Part shown: piece after piece, positions 16,613-24,628 of the stretch | Layout of the letters: each line of letters begins with the position of its first letter | Numbering within the stretch: position 1 is the first letter of the stretch | DNA from: Rhodobiaceae bacterium UBA7378 | Lineage (GTDB): Bacteria > Pseudomonadota > Alphaproteobacteria > RS24 | Direction: 5' to 3' | DNA length: 25,158 nt | Assembly: GCA_002469805.1 (NCBI GenBank) | Contig: DKNW01000052.1 | Location: 3,966 to 29,123 of the forward strand | Notes under the pieces: model-generated | Seen by the model: only the letters and a program-made list of their open reading frames with translations | What the model was told of the DNA's origin: nothing | The model's database searches: none | Made by a program: the position numbers and the translations under genes

Positions 16613-17260
16613 TTAACCGATCTCGGAAATACGTCGGTCCAGATATTGCGAGATCGAGCCTTCAAGTGTGCTCATATCCTTGTCGAAAAAATGGTTGGCA
16701 CCCTTGATGCTGTCATAATCAATGGTGATGCCTTTTTGCGCTTGAAGGCGCTCGACGAGGCGTTCAATATCTTCTTTCGGTACAATTTTGTCTGCCGCGC
16801 CATGCACAATTAGCCCGGAAGCCGGACAAGGGGCCAGAAACGAGAAATCGTATAAATTTGCGGGTGGGGCGACGGAAATGAAGCCCGAAATTTCAGGGCG
16901 GCGCATCAGCAATTGCATGCCGATCCATGCGCCAAAACTGTATCCGGCAATCCAGCACTGGCGCGCATCGCCGGTAAGTGCCTGCAACCAGTCGAGCGCG
17001 GAGGCCGCGTCTGAGAGCTCGCCAATGCCGCTGTCAAACTGGCCTTGACTGCGGCCAACACCACGAAAATTGAACCGCAGAACAGAAAATCCCCGATCAA
17101 GAAACATATGGTACATCTGATAGGCAATTGGATTGTTCATATTGCCACCAAGCTGGGGCAATGGATGTAAAATCACGGCAATCGGCGCCCCAGTTTTCTT
17201 ATTTTGGGAAAAACGACCCTCAAGTCGCCCTTCGGGACCGTTAAATATCACTTCTGGCAT
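16613..17260 (-). CDS. Small alpha/beta hydrolase (COG2945-like)
   Basis: Serine hydrolase of the alpha/beta fold with unknown substrate. The 215 residues contain the nucleophile elbow GYSFG with S108, an acid D157 in IVHGAADKIV and H190 in KGANHFF, a complete catalytic triad in the expected order. LHPLPQLGGNMNN near residues 31-43 and RFNFRGVGRSQG around 62-73 are typical of the small soluble COG2945 group. There is no signal peptide. ATG 17260 has AGGGG about 6 nt upstream. It is convergent with anmK (32-bp gap) and divergent from iscR. A 6-bp-arm inverted repeat (17270-17284) ends right beside its ribosome site. Substrate cannot be predicted. Confidence 0.9.
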   Translation of the reverse strand: MPEVIFNGPEGRLEGRFSQNKKTGAPIAVILHPLPQLGGNMNNPIAYQMYHMFLDRGFSVLRFNFRGVGRSQGQFDSGIGELSDAASALDWLQALTGDARQCWIAGYSFGAWIGMQLLMRRPEISGFISVAPPANLYDFSFLAPCPASGLIVHGAADKIVPKEDIERLVERLQAQKGITIDYDSIKGANHFFDKDMSTLEGSISQYLDRRISEIG

Positions 17261-17269
17261 GAAAACCCC

Positions 17270-17284
17270 TGCCTTTTTAAGGCA
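17270..17284. repeat. Inverted repeat next to the hydrolase ribosome binding site
   Basis: TGCCTT-TTT-AAGGCA: perfect 6-bp arms around three bases. On the hydrolase transcript it would form a stem ending directly at the GGGG of the ribosome site. It lies 4 bp from the IscR-like site at 17289. It may act as an operator for the hydrolase gene or as an mRNA hairpin. Confidence 0.4.
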
Positions 17285-17288
17285 AATT

Positions 17289-17313
17289 AAACTTGACTGT
17301 TTTACTCGGAATT
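17289..17313 (+). promoter_or_regulatory. Predicted IscR type 1 binding site in front of iscR
   Basis: The 25-bp site contains TTGACTGTTTTACTCGG and fits the E. coli type 1 IscR consensus (ATASYYGACTRWWWYAGTCRRSTAT) at about 20 of 25 positions by hand count. It strongly resembles the site at E. coli iscR (TTGACC...TTTACTCGGGAA). Since it covers the -35 of the predicted iscR promoter, holo-IscR bound here would repress its own operon. Confidence 0.75.
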
Positions 17314-17321
17314 CCTATATC
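17293..17321 (+). promoter_or_regulatory. Predicted iscR-suf promoter
   Basis: TTGACT (17293-17298), a 17-bp spacer, then TATATC (17316-17321). The -35 matches consensus at 5 of 6 positions and the -10 at 4 of 6. Transcription would begin near 17328, giving a leader of about 75 nt before iscR. It overlaps the IscR-like site. Confidence 0.6.
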
Positions 17322-17356
17322 CCGAATACTGGCACTTGTGATAGCCAATAGTGTGG

Positions 17357-17376
17357 CGAAAAAGCAAGGTTTTTCG
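17357..17376. repeat. Perfect 7-bp inverted repeat in the iscR leader
   Basis: CGAAAAA-GCAAGG-TTTTTCG lies in the presumed 5' untranslated leader, 26 nt before the iscR ATG. It could be an mRNA hairpin or a second protein-binding dyad. It does not resemble the E. coli type 2 IscR consensus. Confidence 0.4.
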
Positions 17377-17402
17377 TATTTAGTCAAAAGGAACAACGGG
17401 TT

Positions 17403-17891
17403 ATGAAGCTCTCAACAAAGGGCAGATACGCTGTTATGGCGATGAGCGATCTCGCAGTTCAAGCGCAGTTAGATGCCGAGCGTCCGGTATCGCTGGCTGA
17501 ACTTGGCGCGCGCCAAAATATCTCCCTGTCTTATCTTGAGCAATTATTCGGGCGTTTGCGGCGTGCTGGGCTGGTGACCAGTATGCGGGGCGCGCATGGG
17601 GGCTACTGTCTGGCCGGTGATGCAGGCGATATTTGCATTGGCGATATTATTCGCGCCGTTGATGAACCCATTGAAGTTACGCGCTGCAAACTGAGCCAAG
17701 GCGGGTGCCAGTCGCAAAATTCCCGATGTCTGACCCATGATTTATGGGCGGGGCTGGGACGCCATATATACGGTTATCTGGATGCCGTTACCCTTGATGA
17801 CGTTATTTCGCGCAACCCGCCACCGCCTCACGTGCCTGAGCGCGATGAGCATTTTCAAGACCAATTTCAACCAACGGGAGAGAGGCCATGA
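17403..17891 (+). CDS. iscR: Rrf2-family transcriptional regulator, IscR type
   Basis: [2Fe-2S]-sensing repressor/activator of Fe-S assembly genes. The 162 residues begin with the Rrf2 winged helix-turn-helix (about 1-75; MKLSTKGRYAVMAM start, SLSYLEQLFGRLRRAGLV recognition region, RGAHGGYCL wing). Cluster ligand candidates are C95, C102 and C109, followed by H112 in CLTHDLW. The cysteine spacing is CX6CX6C, one residue longer in each gap than CX5CX5C of E. coli IscR. A full set of ligands makes it IscR-like rather than a cluster-less Rrf2 protein such as NsrR or CymR. AAGGA lies 10 nt before the ATG. It heads the suf operon, overlaps the next gene by ATGA, and is preceded by a predicted IscR site and promoter. 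Confidence 0.95.
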   Translation: MKLSTKGRYAVMAMSDLAVQAQLDAERPVSLAELGARQNISLSYLEQLFGRLRRAGLVTSMRGAHGGYCLAGDAGDICIGDIIRAVDEPIEVTRCKLSQGGCQSQNSRCLTHDLWAGLGRHIYGYLDAVTLDDVISRNPPPPHVPERDEHFQDQFQPTGERP

Positions 17892-19021
17892 CGCGCTTTT
17901 ATCTCGATTATAATGCGACAGCGCCGGTGCGCCCGGAAGTGCGAGACAGCGTTGTTCGTGCTCTTGACTTAGGTAATCCTTCGGCCGTGCACGAGGATGG
18001 CCGCAAGGCGCGCGCCGCCGTGGAAAACGCGCGGGCCGCGATCGCCAGCTTTTGTGGCGCAGTGCCGGAGGGCGTCGTGTTTACCTCTGGCGGTACGGAA
18101 GCATGCAATTTGGCGATGAGACTGCGTGCTGCGCCTGCGGGAAATGTAACGCGGGTTCTCATCAGCGCGGTTGAACACGCCGCAGTTGGGCAAGCTGCCC
18201 TGGCTAGCGGACTAGAGGTTACGCGCTTACCGGTCGATGCGCGCGGTGTTGTTGACCTCATGGGCTTGGATGAAGCACTCGCTCAGCCGGCGCCAGCGCT
18301 CGTTTGCATCATGCTCGCCAATAATGAGACCGGCGTAGTGCAACCGATTGCCGATATTGCGGCGCGTGTGAAGGCGCATGGCAGCCTGCTGTTTTGCGAT
18401 GCTGTTCAGGCGGCTGGCAAAATACCGCTAAACCTAGCCGTGCTGGGCTGCGATGCCCTTGCCGTTTCAGGACATAAAATTGGGGCCCCCATGGGCACTG
18501 GCGCGCTGGCTGTGCGGCCGGGCTTGGTGGTGCCGCCAGCCATTAATGGCGGCGGGCAAGAACTTGGCCGGCGAGGTGGCTCTGAAAACGTGGCGGGCAT
18601 TGTTGGCTTCGGCGTTGCTGCTGGACTAAGTGTCCATGATGACGATGAAAGTGACCGCATCGCCGTTTTACGCGATGAGATGGAAGCGGCATTGCGAGCG
18701 CGTGTCGCTGATATTCATATTTTCAGTGCCGACGCTCCACGCCTACCGAACACGAGCTGTTTTGGACTTGCGGGCCTGCATAGCGAAACGGTGGTTATGG
18801 CACTGGACCTTGCTGGTATTTCGGTGAGTGCCGGCGCCGCGTGCTCCAGCGGCAAGGTGTCGCGCAGCCATGTGCTTGATGCAATGGGGGTCGAGCACGA
18901 TTTAAGTAGTGGAGCTATCCGGGTCAGTCTGGGTCGTGATACGCAGGTGCAGGCATGCGACAGACTTGTTGAAACGTGGACCACGCTGGCCGCAAGGCTG
19001 GAACGTCCGGCAGCACAATAG
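17888..19021 (+). CDS. Cysteine desulfurase, group I (NifS/IscS-like)
   Basis: PLP enzyme that converts L-cysteine to L-alanine and carries the sulfur as a cysteine persulfide for Fe-S cluster or thio-cofactor synthesis. The 377 residues hold the aminotransferase class V fold: FYLDYNATAP start, SGGTEACNL, PLP lysine K197 in VSGHKIGAP and the persulfide cysteine C319 in GAACSSGKVSRSHVL, whose SSGK loop marks group I. It is a little shorter than E. coli IscS (404) at the C-terminus, where IscU docks. The start overlaps the iscR stop by 4 bp (ATGA), implying coupled translation. The operon also has a group II enzyme (SufS). Having both is typical of alphaproteobacterial suf operons; which one feeds SufBCD cannot be told here. 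Confidence 0.93.
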   Translation: MTRFYLDYNATAPVRPEVRDSVVRALDLGNPSAVHEDGRKARAAVENARAAIASFCGAVPEGVVFTSGGTEACNLAMRLRAAPAGNVTRVLISAVEHAAVGQAALASGLEVTRLPVDARGVVDLMGLDEALAQPAPALVCIMLANNETGVVQPIADIAARVKAHGSLLFCDAVQAAGKIPLNLAVLGCDALAVSGHKIGAPMGTGALAVRPGLVVPPAINGGGQELGRRGGSENVAGIVGFGVAAGLSVHDDDESDRIAVLRDEMEAALRARVADIHIFSADAPRLPNTSCFGLAGLHSETVVMALDLAGISVSAGAACSSGKVSRSHVLDAMGVEHDLSSGAIRVSLGRDTQVQACDRLVETWTTLAARLERPAAQ

Positions 19022-19039
19022 AAAAGGCAGATTGCCAAG

Positions 19040-20521
19040 ATGAGTGAAGCAAAAGCAGGGATTGACCGCGATACGGTTGAACAGGTCGCCAATTTTGGCG
19101 GTGAAAACTATAAATATGGTTTCACCACCGAAATTGATGCGGATAAGGCACCCAATGGTCTTAACACCGACATCATCCGCTTTATTTCCGCCAAAAAGGA
19201 GGAACCACAATGGTTGCTCGACTGGCGGCTCGACGCCTTTGAGCGCTGGAAAACCATGCAGGAGCCAGACTGGGCGCATGTTGATTACCCCAAAATTGAC
19301 TATCAGGATTTGTGCTACTACGCGGCACCGAAAAGCATGGAAGACGGCCCGAAAAGCCTTGATGAAGTCGACCCCGAATTATTGCGGACTTACGAAAAGC
19401 TGGGCATTCCATTGCAGGAGCAGGAAGTTCTAGCGGGTGTCAGAAAAGTTGCGGTCGATGCAGTGTTTGACAGTGTTTCGGTTGGCACGACATTTCGTGA
19501 CGAATTAGCAAAAGTCGGCGTTATATTTTGTTCCTTTTCCGAAGCGGTGAAAGAACACCCCGAATTGGTACGCAAATATCTGGGGTCGGTGGTACCGCAA
19601 TCGGATAATTATTTTGCCGCGTTAAACTCGGCAGTGTTTTCTGATGGGTCATTTGTCTACATCCCACCCGGCGTGCGCTGCCCGATGGAATTGTCGACCT
19701 ATTTTCGGATTAACGAGGCCAATACCGGCCAGTTCGAGCGTACGCTTGTTATTGCCGACCGGGATAGCTATGTCAGCTACCTTGAAGGCTGCACAGCGCC
19801 AATGCGCGATGAAAACCAGTTGCATGCTGCTGTCGTTGAGCTTGTTGCGCTGGAAGATGCAGAGATTAAATATTCCACCGTGCAAAACTGGTATCCGGGC
19901 GATGCCGATGGCATTGGCGGTATCTATAATTTCGTAACTAAGCGCGGCGATTGCCGCGAGGCGCGCGCGCGGATTAGTTGGACGCAAGTTGAGACTGGTT
20001 CGGCTGTGACGTGGAAGTATCCGTCATGCATTTTGCGGGGCGACGATACTGTCGGCGAGTTTTACTCGATTGCCATCTCGAATAATTTGCAGCAGGTCGA
20101 TAGCGGCACCAAAATGTTACATCTAGGTCGTAATACCTCCAGTAAGATCATCTCCAAAGGCATTTCGGCGGGGCGGTCCTCCAATGCCTATCGGGGTCAG
20201 GTGAACGTGCACCCCAAGGCAGCCAATGCACGCAATTTCACGCAATGCGATAGTCTTTTGATCGGCGATAAATGCGCGGCGCACACCGTGCCTTATATTG
20301 AAGCTAGAAATATCAGCGCAGTGCTGGAGCACGAGGCGACGACCTCCAAAATCAGTGATGATCAGATGTTTTATTGCCGCCAGCGCGGGCTCGATCCGGA
20401 AGAGGCTGTGGCGCTAATAGTGAACGGCTTTTGCCGCGATGTGTTGCAGAACTTGCCGATGGAGTTTGCTGTTGAAGCGCAAAAACTCGTTGGCATCTCG
20501 CTGGAAGGAAGCGTCGGGTAA
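19040..20521 (+). CDS. sufB: Fe-S cluster assembly scaffold protein SufB
   Basis: Core subunit of the SufBC2D complex, on which nascent clusters are built from sulfur handed over by SufS. The 493-residue protein matches the family's length. The C-terminal half is a right-handed beta-helix; the conserved stretch GDKCAAHTVPYIEARN (containing the sulfur-acceptor cysteine region) and LEHEATTSKISDDQMFYCRQRG near the C-terminus are clear SufB signatures. The N-terminal part has the NFGGENYKYGFTTEID segment. ATG 19040 is preceded by AAGG with rather long spacing. The stop shares one base with the sufC start (TAATG). Confidence 0.97.
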   Translation: MSEAKAGIDRDTVEQVANFGGENYKYGFTTEIDADKAPNGLNTDIIRFISAKKEEPQWLLDWRLDAFERWKTMQEPDWAHVDYPKIDYQDLCYYAAPKSMEDGPKSLDEVDPELLRTYEKLGIPLQEQEVLAGVRKVAVDAVFDSVSVGTTFRDELAKVGVIFCSFSEAVKEHPELVRKYLGSVVPQSDNYFAALNSAVFSDGSFVYIPPGVRCPMELSTYFRINEANTGQFERTLVIADRDSYVSYLEGCTAPMRDENQLHAAVVELVALEDAEIKYSTVQNWYPGDADGIGGIYNFVTKRGDCREARARISWTQVETGSAVTWKYPSCILRGDDTVGEFYSIAISNNLQQVDSGTKMLHLGRNTSSKIISKGISAGRSSNAYRGQVNVHPKAANARNFTQCDSLLIGDKCAAHTVPYIEARNISAVLEHEATTSKISDDQMFYCRQRGLDPEEAVALIVNGFCRDVLQNLPMEFAVEAQKLVGISLEGSVG

Positions 20522-21324
20522 TGGCTTTGCTGGAAATTAACGATCTACACGCCGGTGTCGAAGACAAACAGATTTTGAACGGGTTCAATCTGACGATTAA
20601 TGCTGGCGAGGTGCACGCAATTATGGGCCCGAACGGGTCGGGCAAATCAACGCTGTCATATGTATTGGCTGGTCGTGATGGGTATGAAACGCAAAATGGT
20701 GCTGTGCAGTTTGACGGCCAAGCATTGCTCGATATGACGCCGGAAGATCGCGCCATTGCCGGGTTGTTTTTGGCGTTTCAATATCCGCTGGAAATTCCGG
20801 GCGTAACAAATATGACGTTTCTGCGCACAAGCTTGAATGCTGTGCGACGAGGCCGCGGCGAAGCGGAGATGGACGCTGCCGGTTTTCTGCGCATGGTGCG
20901 CGAAAAAGCCCGCGCAATGGGCATGGATGACGACATGCTCAAACGGCCCTTGAATGTCGGGTTTTCGGGGGGCGAGAAAAAGCGGAATGAAGTGTTGCAG
21001 ATGGCGGTTCTTGAGCCGCGTCTGGCAATATTGGATGAAACCGATAGCGGTCTGGATATTGACGCGCTGCAAACCGTTGCTGATGGCGTTAACGCGTTGC
21101 GCGGTGAGGATCGTGGTATGCTGGTCATTACGCACTACCAGCGCTTGCTCGATTTTATCAAACCGGATTTTGTGCATGTAATGGTGCAGGGACGCATTGT
21201 GCGCTCGGGTGGGCCTGAACTGGCCCTTGAACTGGAAGGTTCGGGCTATGGCGCGTATCTCGACGCCGGTGCAGACCTGCAAGGTGATGCACACGCGACG
21301 TCAGAAGGGGTGCCCCATGCTTGA
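20521..21324 (+). CDS. sufC: Fe-S cluster assembly ATPase SufC
   Basis: Cytosolic ABC-type ATPase of SufBC2D whose ATP cycle remodels SufB/SufD during cluster formation. The 267 residues contain Walker A GPNGSGKST (36-44), a Q-loop at Q87, the signature-like FSGGEKKR (148-155) and Walker B LAILDET with D172/E173, plus switch H205 in LVITHYQRLL. No membrane domain is present, as expected. The C-terminus has a roughly 20-residue polar extension relative to the 248-residue E. coli protein. The start overlaps the sufB stop by one base and its end overlaps sufD by 8 bp. Confidence 0.97.
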   Translation: MALLEINDLHAGVEDKQILNGFNLTINAGEVHAIMGPNGSGKSTLSYVLAGRDGYETQNGAVQFDGQALLDMTPEDRAIAGLFLAFQYPLEIPGVTNMTFLRTSLNAVRRGRGEAEMDAAGFLRMVREKARAMGMDDDMLKRPLNVGFSGGEKKRNEVLQMAVLEPRLAILDETDSGLDIDALQTVADGVNALRGEDRGMLVITHYQRLLDFIKPDFVHVMVQGRIVRSGGPELALELEGSGYGAYLDAGADLQGDAHATSEGVPHA

Positions 21325-22561
21325 CGCCACCGCGCATTTCGATGCTTTGCGTGACCGGTTGCCGGGAGATGCCGAAATGTCAGGGTATCGCGCCGAGGCG
21401 CTGGCCTATGCGGAGCAAGCCGGTGTGCCGACGCGGCGTCATGAAAACTGGCACTACACTGATTTGTCGCGTCTGCTGAAAAATGCTGCGACAGGCACGC
21501 ATGACGCGACCGGTTTCGATGCATCGTCGCTGGATCCGTTGACGCTGGAATTCACCGATGGCGTGCTGGCATCCGATCTCACCGAACTGCCAGCGGCTGT
21601 GCATCTGCAAAGTTATGAGCAGGCCGTGGCAAGCGGCGCTTATATGCCGGATTTAGTGTCTGATGCCGAGACGGGTTCAAGCACGGATGCGATGACCGCG
21701 TTCAACTTTGCGCTAGCGCAAGATGGCGTCGTTATGCGCGTTATAGGTACCCCTGCACAACCGGTGGAGTTATTGATGCGCGGCGATGCGTCGGCCCATA
21801 TACGCCACAATGTTCACGTAACCGAGGGGGCGTTGACCCTCATCGAGAACGCACAAGCGGGCGGTTATACAAATGCGGTGATGGATATTGATGTTGCCGC
21901 GGGTGCGCATGTATCGCTGATACGTCTGCAAACAGCGGGTGATCATATCGGCCTTACCCGGGTAAACCTGGCCGAAGGTGCTAGCTTTTGCGCGGTTACT
22001 TTTGTCTTGGGTGGGCGGTTGGCGCGCCACGAGACACGAGTTCGGTTGCAGGGCGAAGCGGCTGAAGCTGATGTGCATGGTGCGATGTTCGGGCATGGTT
22101 CTATGCATATTGATATGACTTCACAGGCTTTGCACGAGACGGCGAACACAAACAGCCTGACAACATTGCATGCAGTTTTGGATGATGCATCTCAGGGCGT
22201 GTTTCAGGGTAAGGTTGTCGTTGACCGTGATGCCCAGCATGTCGATGCCCAGCAACAATCACGCGCTATGATGTTATCCGAGCGGGCGCAAATGTCGGCC
22301 AAGCCGGAGCTTGAGATTTACGCTGACGATGTTGCCTGCGCACATGGCGCGGCGCTGGGTGAACTGGATGCCGATGCGCTGTTCTTTCTGCGCAGTCGCG
22401 GGATTGACGAAGCGAGTGCGCGTCACTTGCTGATCTCCGGATTTCTCGCCGCACCGCTTGCGCATATCAAAAACCAAAATTTGCGTGCGCTGGTTCGCCG
22501 TCATCTCGGTACGCATGTGCCGGGCGCACCCGTAGATGAATTGGAGCTAACCGATGTCTGA
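21317..22561 (+). CDS. sufD: Fe-S cluster assembly protein SufD
   Basis: SufB paralogue and partner in the SufBC2D scaffold. From ATG 21317 it is 414 residues, normal for SufD. It has an N-terminal helical part with PTRRHENWHYTDLSRLL, a central beta-helix, and the C-terminal block DDVACAHGAALGELDADALFFLRSRGI; the CAHGA histidine corresponds to the conserved SufD/SufB acceptor region. The frame stays open 40 codons upstream inside sufC, but ATG 21317 has AAGGGG 7 nt before it and gives the family-typical N-terminus. It overlaps sufC (ATGCTTGA) and sufS (ATGTCTGA) by 8 bp each. Confidence 0.95.
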   Translation: MLDATAHFDALRDRLPGDAEMSGYRAEALAYAEQAGVPTRRHENWHYTDLSRLLKNAATGTHDATGFDASSLDPLTLEFTDGVLASDLTELPAAVHLQSYEQAVASGAYMPDLVSDAETGSSTDAMTAFNFALAQDGVVMRVIGTPAQPVELLMRGDASAHIRHNVHVTEGALTLIENAQAGGYTNAVMDIDVAAGAHVSLIRLQTAGDHIGLTRVNLAEGASFCAVTFVLGGRLARHETRVRLQGEAAEADVHGAMFGHGSMHIDMTSQALHETANTNSLTTLHAVLDDASQGVFQGKVVVDRDAQHVDAQQQSRAMMLSERAQMSAKPELEIYADDVACAHGAALGELDADALFFLRSRGIDEASARHLLISGFLAAPLAHIKNQNLRALVRRHLGTHVPGAPVDELELTDV

Positions 22562-23798
22562 AGCCAAAATACAGACCACAGATTTTGACCCGCACAAGCT
22601 GCGTGCGGATTTCCCAATTCTTTCGCGTCAGGTGCATGGCAAGCCGTTAGTCTATCTGGACAATGCGGCGTCGGCACAAAAGCCAGTGCATGTAACAGGG
22701 CGCATGCAGCGTGTTTTCGATGAACAATATTCTAACGTTCACAGAGGTTTGCATTATTTATCTAATGCATCGACTGAGGCATTTGAAGCCGCTCGCCGAA
22801 CCGTTCAAAGCTTTCTCAATGCCGCCAGTGACAAGGAAATTATTTTTACTGGTGGTGCGACGGATGCCATTAATCTGGTTGCACACAGCTATCTTGCGCC
22901 GCGCATAACACCGGGTGATGAGATCATTTTGTCCGAGATGGAGCACCACTCAAATATCGTGCCGTGGCATTTTTTACGAGAGCAATGCGGTGCGGTGTTG
23001 AAGTGGGTGCCAGTATCTGATGACGGCGCACTTGATATGGAAGCCTATGCCGAGCTGTTGGGGCCGCGTACAAAATTTGTCTCATTAACCCAGATGTCAA
23101 ATGCGCTCGGAACCGTGACAGATGCCAAGCGAATTATCGAGCTGGCTCATGCCGCCAATGTGCCGGTGCTGTTAGACGGGTGTCAGGGGGCCGTGCATAT
23201 GGCGACGGATGTTCAAAACCTTGATGTCGATTTTTACGTATTTTCGGGTCACAAGGTTTACGGGCCGGGCGGCATTGGCGTCATGTATGCCAAGGCTCAA
23301 TTGCTGGAGACTATGCGCCCTTACCGCGGCGGCGGTGAGATGATCCGCGATGTGACACTCGATGATGTGACCTATGCCGACCCACCCCATCGTTTTGAAG
23401 CGGGCACGCCACCGATTGTCGAGGCCATTGGTCTTGGTGCGGCGCTGGATTACATGACGGCGATCGGCTGGGATAATATTACCGCGCATGAAAGGGCATT
23501 GGCCGACCATGCGATGGATGTGGTTGGCGGCATCAATCGGGTGCAGATATTCGGGACCACGCCGGATAAGGGTGCGATTGTGTCCTTCATCGTCGATGGT
23601 ATTCATCCGCATGATCTAGCAATGGTTATGGATCGCGCCGGTGTTGCCGTGCGTGCCGGTCATCATTGCGCCCAACCGCTGATGAAAAGATTTGACGTGC
23701 CAGCGACAGCGCGGGCATCCTTTGCCATCTACAACACGCATGAAGAGGTTGAGGCATTGGGCGCAGCACTTAACAATGCGATCGCGTTTTTCGGATAG
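22554..23798 (+). CDS. sufS: Cysteine desulfurase SufS, group II
   Basis: PLP-dependent desulfurase that supplies persulfide sulfur to the SUF scaffold, usually through SufE or SufU. The 414 residues show the class V aminotransferase fold, PLP lysine K234 in VFSGHKVYGP, and the active-site cysteine C372 in VRAGHHCAQP, the short-loop RxGHHCA motif of group II. N-terminal LRADFPILSR and YLDNAASAQKP are standard. The ATG overlaps the sufD stop by 8 bp. No sufE or sufU lies in the window, so the sulfur relay partner must be encoded elsewhere. Confidence 0.97.
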   Translation: MSEAKIQTTDFDPHKLRADFPILSRQVHGKPLVYLDNAASAQKPVHVTGRMQRVFDEQYSNVHRGLHYLSNASTEAFEAARRTVQSFLNAASDKEIIFTGGATDAINLVAHSYLAPRITPGDEIILSEMEHHSNIVPWHFLREQCGAVLKWVPVSDDGALDMEAYAELLGPRTKFVSLTQMSNALGTVTDAKRIIELAHAANVPVLLDGCQGAVHMATDVQNLDVDFYVFSGHKVYGPGGIGVMYAKAQLLETMRPYRGGGEMIRDVTLDDVTYADPPHRFEAGTPPIVEAIGLGAALDYMTAIGWDNITAHERALADHAMDVVGGINRVQIFGTTPDKGAIVSFIVDGIHPHDLAMVMDRAGVAVRAGHHCAQPLMKRFDVPATARASFAIYNTHEEVEALGAALNNAIAFFG

Positions 23799-23805
23799 GT
23801 TTATT

Positions 23806-24246
23806 TTGGAAGATACAGAACCAAAAACAGACGGAATGCCGGTGATTGATACATCGGCCGCTGGGCATGAGCTGTCTTCGCAGGAAAAACCGTTGGAACG
23901 GCCGGACGAAGCTGATGAGGCTGGTGAGTTGACGCCTGAAATGGCGGCGCTTACGGATGATCTTATCGGGGCACTCAAAAGCGTCTACGATCCAGAAATT
24001 CCAGTTGATGTTTACGAGCTTGGCTTGATTTACCGTGTTGATGTCAGCGACGCGCGCGATGTCACTGTCGATATGACGCTAACAGCTCCCGGCTGTCCGG
24101 TTGCCGAGCACATGCCCCGCTGGGTTGAAGATGCTGTTCGATCAGTGGACGGCGTTGGTGATGTCGTGGTAAATATGGTTTTCGAACCGCCGTGGGATCC
24201 AAGCCGTATGTCGGATGAGGCGCGTGTGGCGCTGAATATGTTTTAA
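23806..24246 (+). CDS. sufT: SUF-associated DUF59/MIP18-like maturation protein (SufT)
   Basis: DUF59-domain protein implicated in Fe-S cluster maturation or delivery. From TTG 23806 the protein is 146 residues. The first 45 are acidic and low-complexity; the DUF59 domain follows (about 47-140) with YDPEIPVDVYELGLIY, the conserved TAPGCP cysteine (C97) and the ending EPPWDPSRMS typical of SUF-linked members. The TTG is chosen because AGG lies 6 nt upstream and it sits 7 bp after the sufS stop. The frame extends 38 codons further into sufS, without family-like sequence. Confidence 0.9.
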   Translation: MEDTEPKTDGMPVIDTSAAGHELSSQEKPLERPDEADEAGELTPEMAALTDDLIGALKSVYDPEIPVDVYELGLIYRVDVSDARDVTVDMTLTAPGCPVAEHMPRWVEDAVRSVDGVGDVVVNMVFEPPWDPSRMSDEARVALNMF

Positions 24247-24259
24247 CTTTGGAAGAAAA

Positions 24260-24628
24260 ATGACACAAAAATATGAAATTCCAAAAGCGATTAGCCTGAC
24301 CGACCGCGCCGCGGACCGGATTAAGGATATTATGGCACGTGCCGAAACGCCTAAGATTGGTGTGCGGCTTGGGGTTAAGAATGGCGGCTGCGCCGGCATG
24401 GAATACACAATGGATTATGCCGACATGCGCGACCCGCTCGACGAAGTTGTTGAAGATAAGGGCGTGATGATTTTGATCGAGCCAAAGGCAGTGTTGTTTT
24501 TGTTAGGCACACAGATGGATTATGAAGAGGGCGTGATGTCCTCCGGCTTTATTTTTAACAATCCCAATCAGACAGATGCATGTGGGTGTGGCGAGAGCGT
24601 TACCATTGTGCCGGCGGATGCGCGTTGA
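24260..24628 (+). CDS. sufA: A-type Fe-S carrier protein (SufA/IscA family)
   Basis: A-type carrier that receives clusters from SufBCD and passes them to target apoproteins. The 122 residues form one HesB/IscA domain with the three conserved cysteines C44 (GGCAGMEY), C108 and C110 (ACGCGES), and the family motifs LTDRAADRI and GFIFNNPN. It lies 13 bp after sufT; GGAAG is just upstream of the ATG. SufA, IscA and ErpA cannot be told apart with certainty by sequence, but the operon position favours SufA. Confidence 0.95.
   Translation: MTQKYEIPKAISLTDRAADRIKDIMARAETPKIGVRLGVKNGGCAGMEYTMDYADMRDPLDEVVEDKGVMILIEPKAVLFLLGTQMDYEEGVMSSGFIFNNPNQTDACGCGESVTIVPADAR

Noticed and set aside
21197..21316. 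Forty-codon N-terminal extension of SufD inside sufC
   Set aside because: Not SufD-like; ATG 21317 has a good ribosome site and yields the expected length.
23692..23805. Extension of SufT into sufS
   Set aside because: Antiparallel in meaning to conserved SufS C-terminal codons in another frame; no family similarity, and TTG 23806 has a ribosome site.
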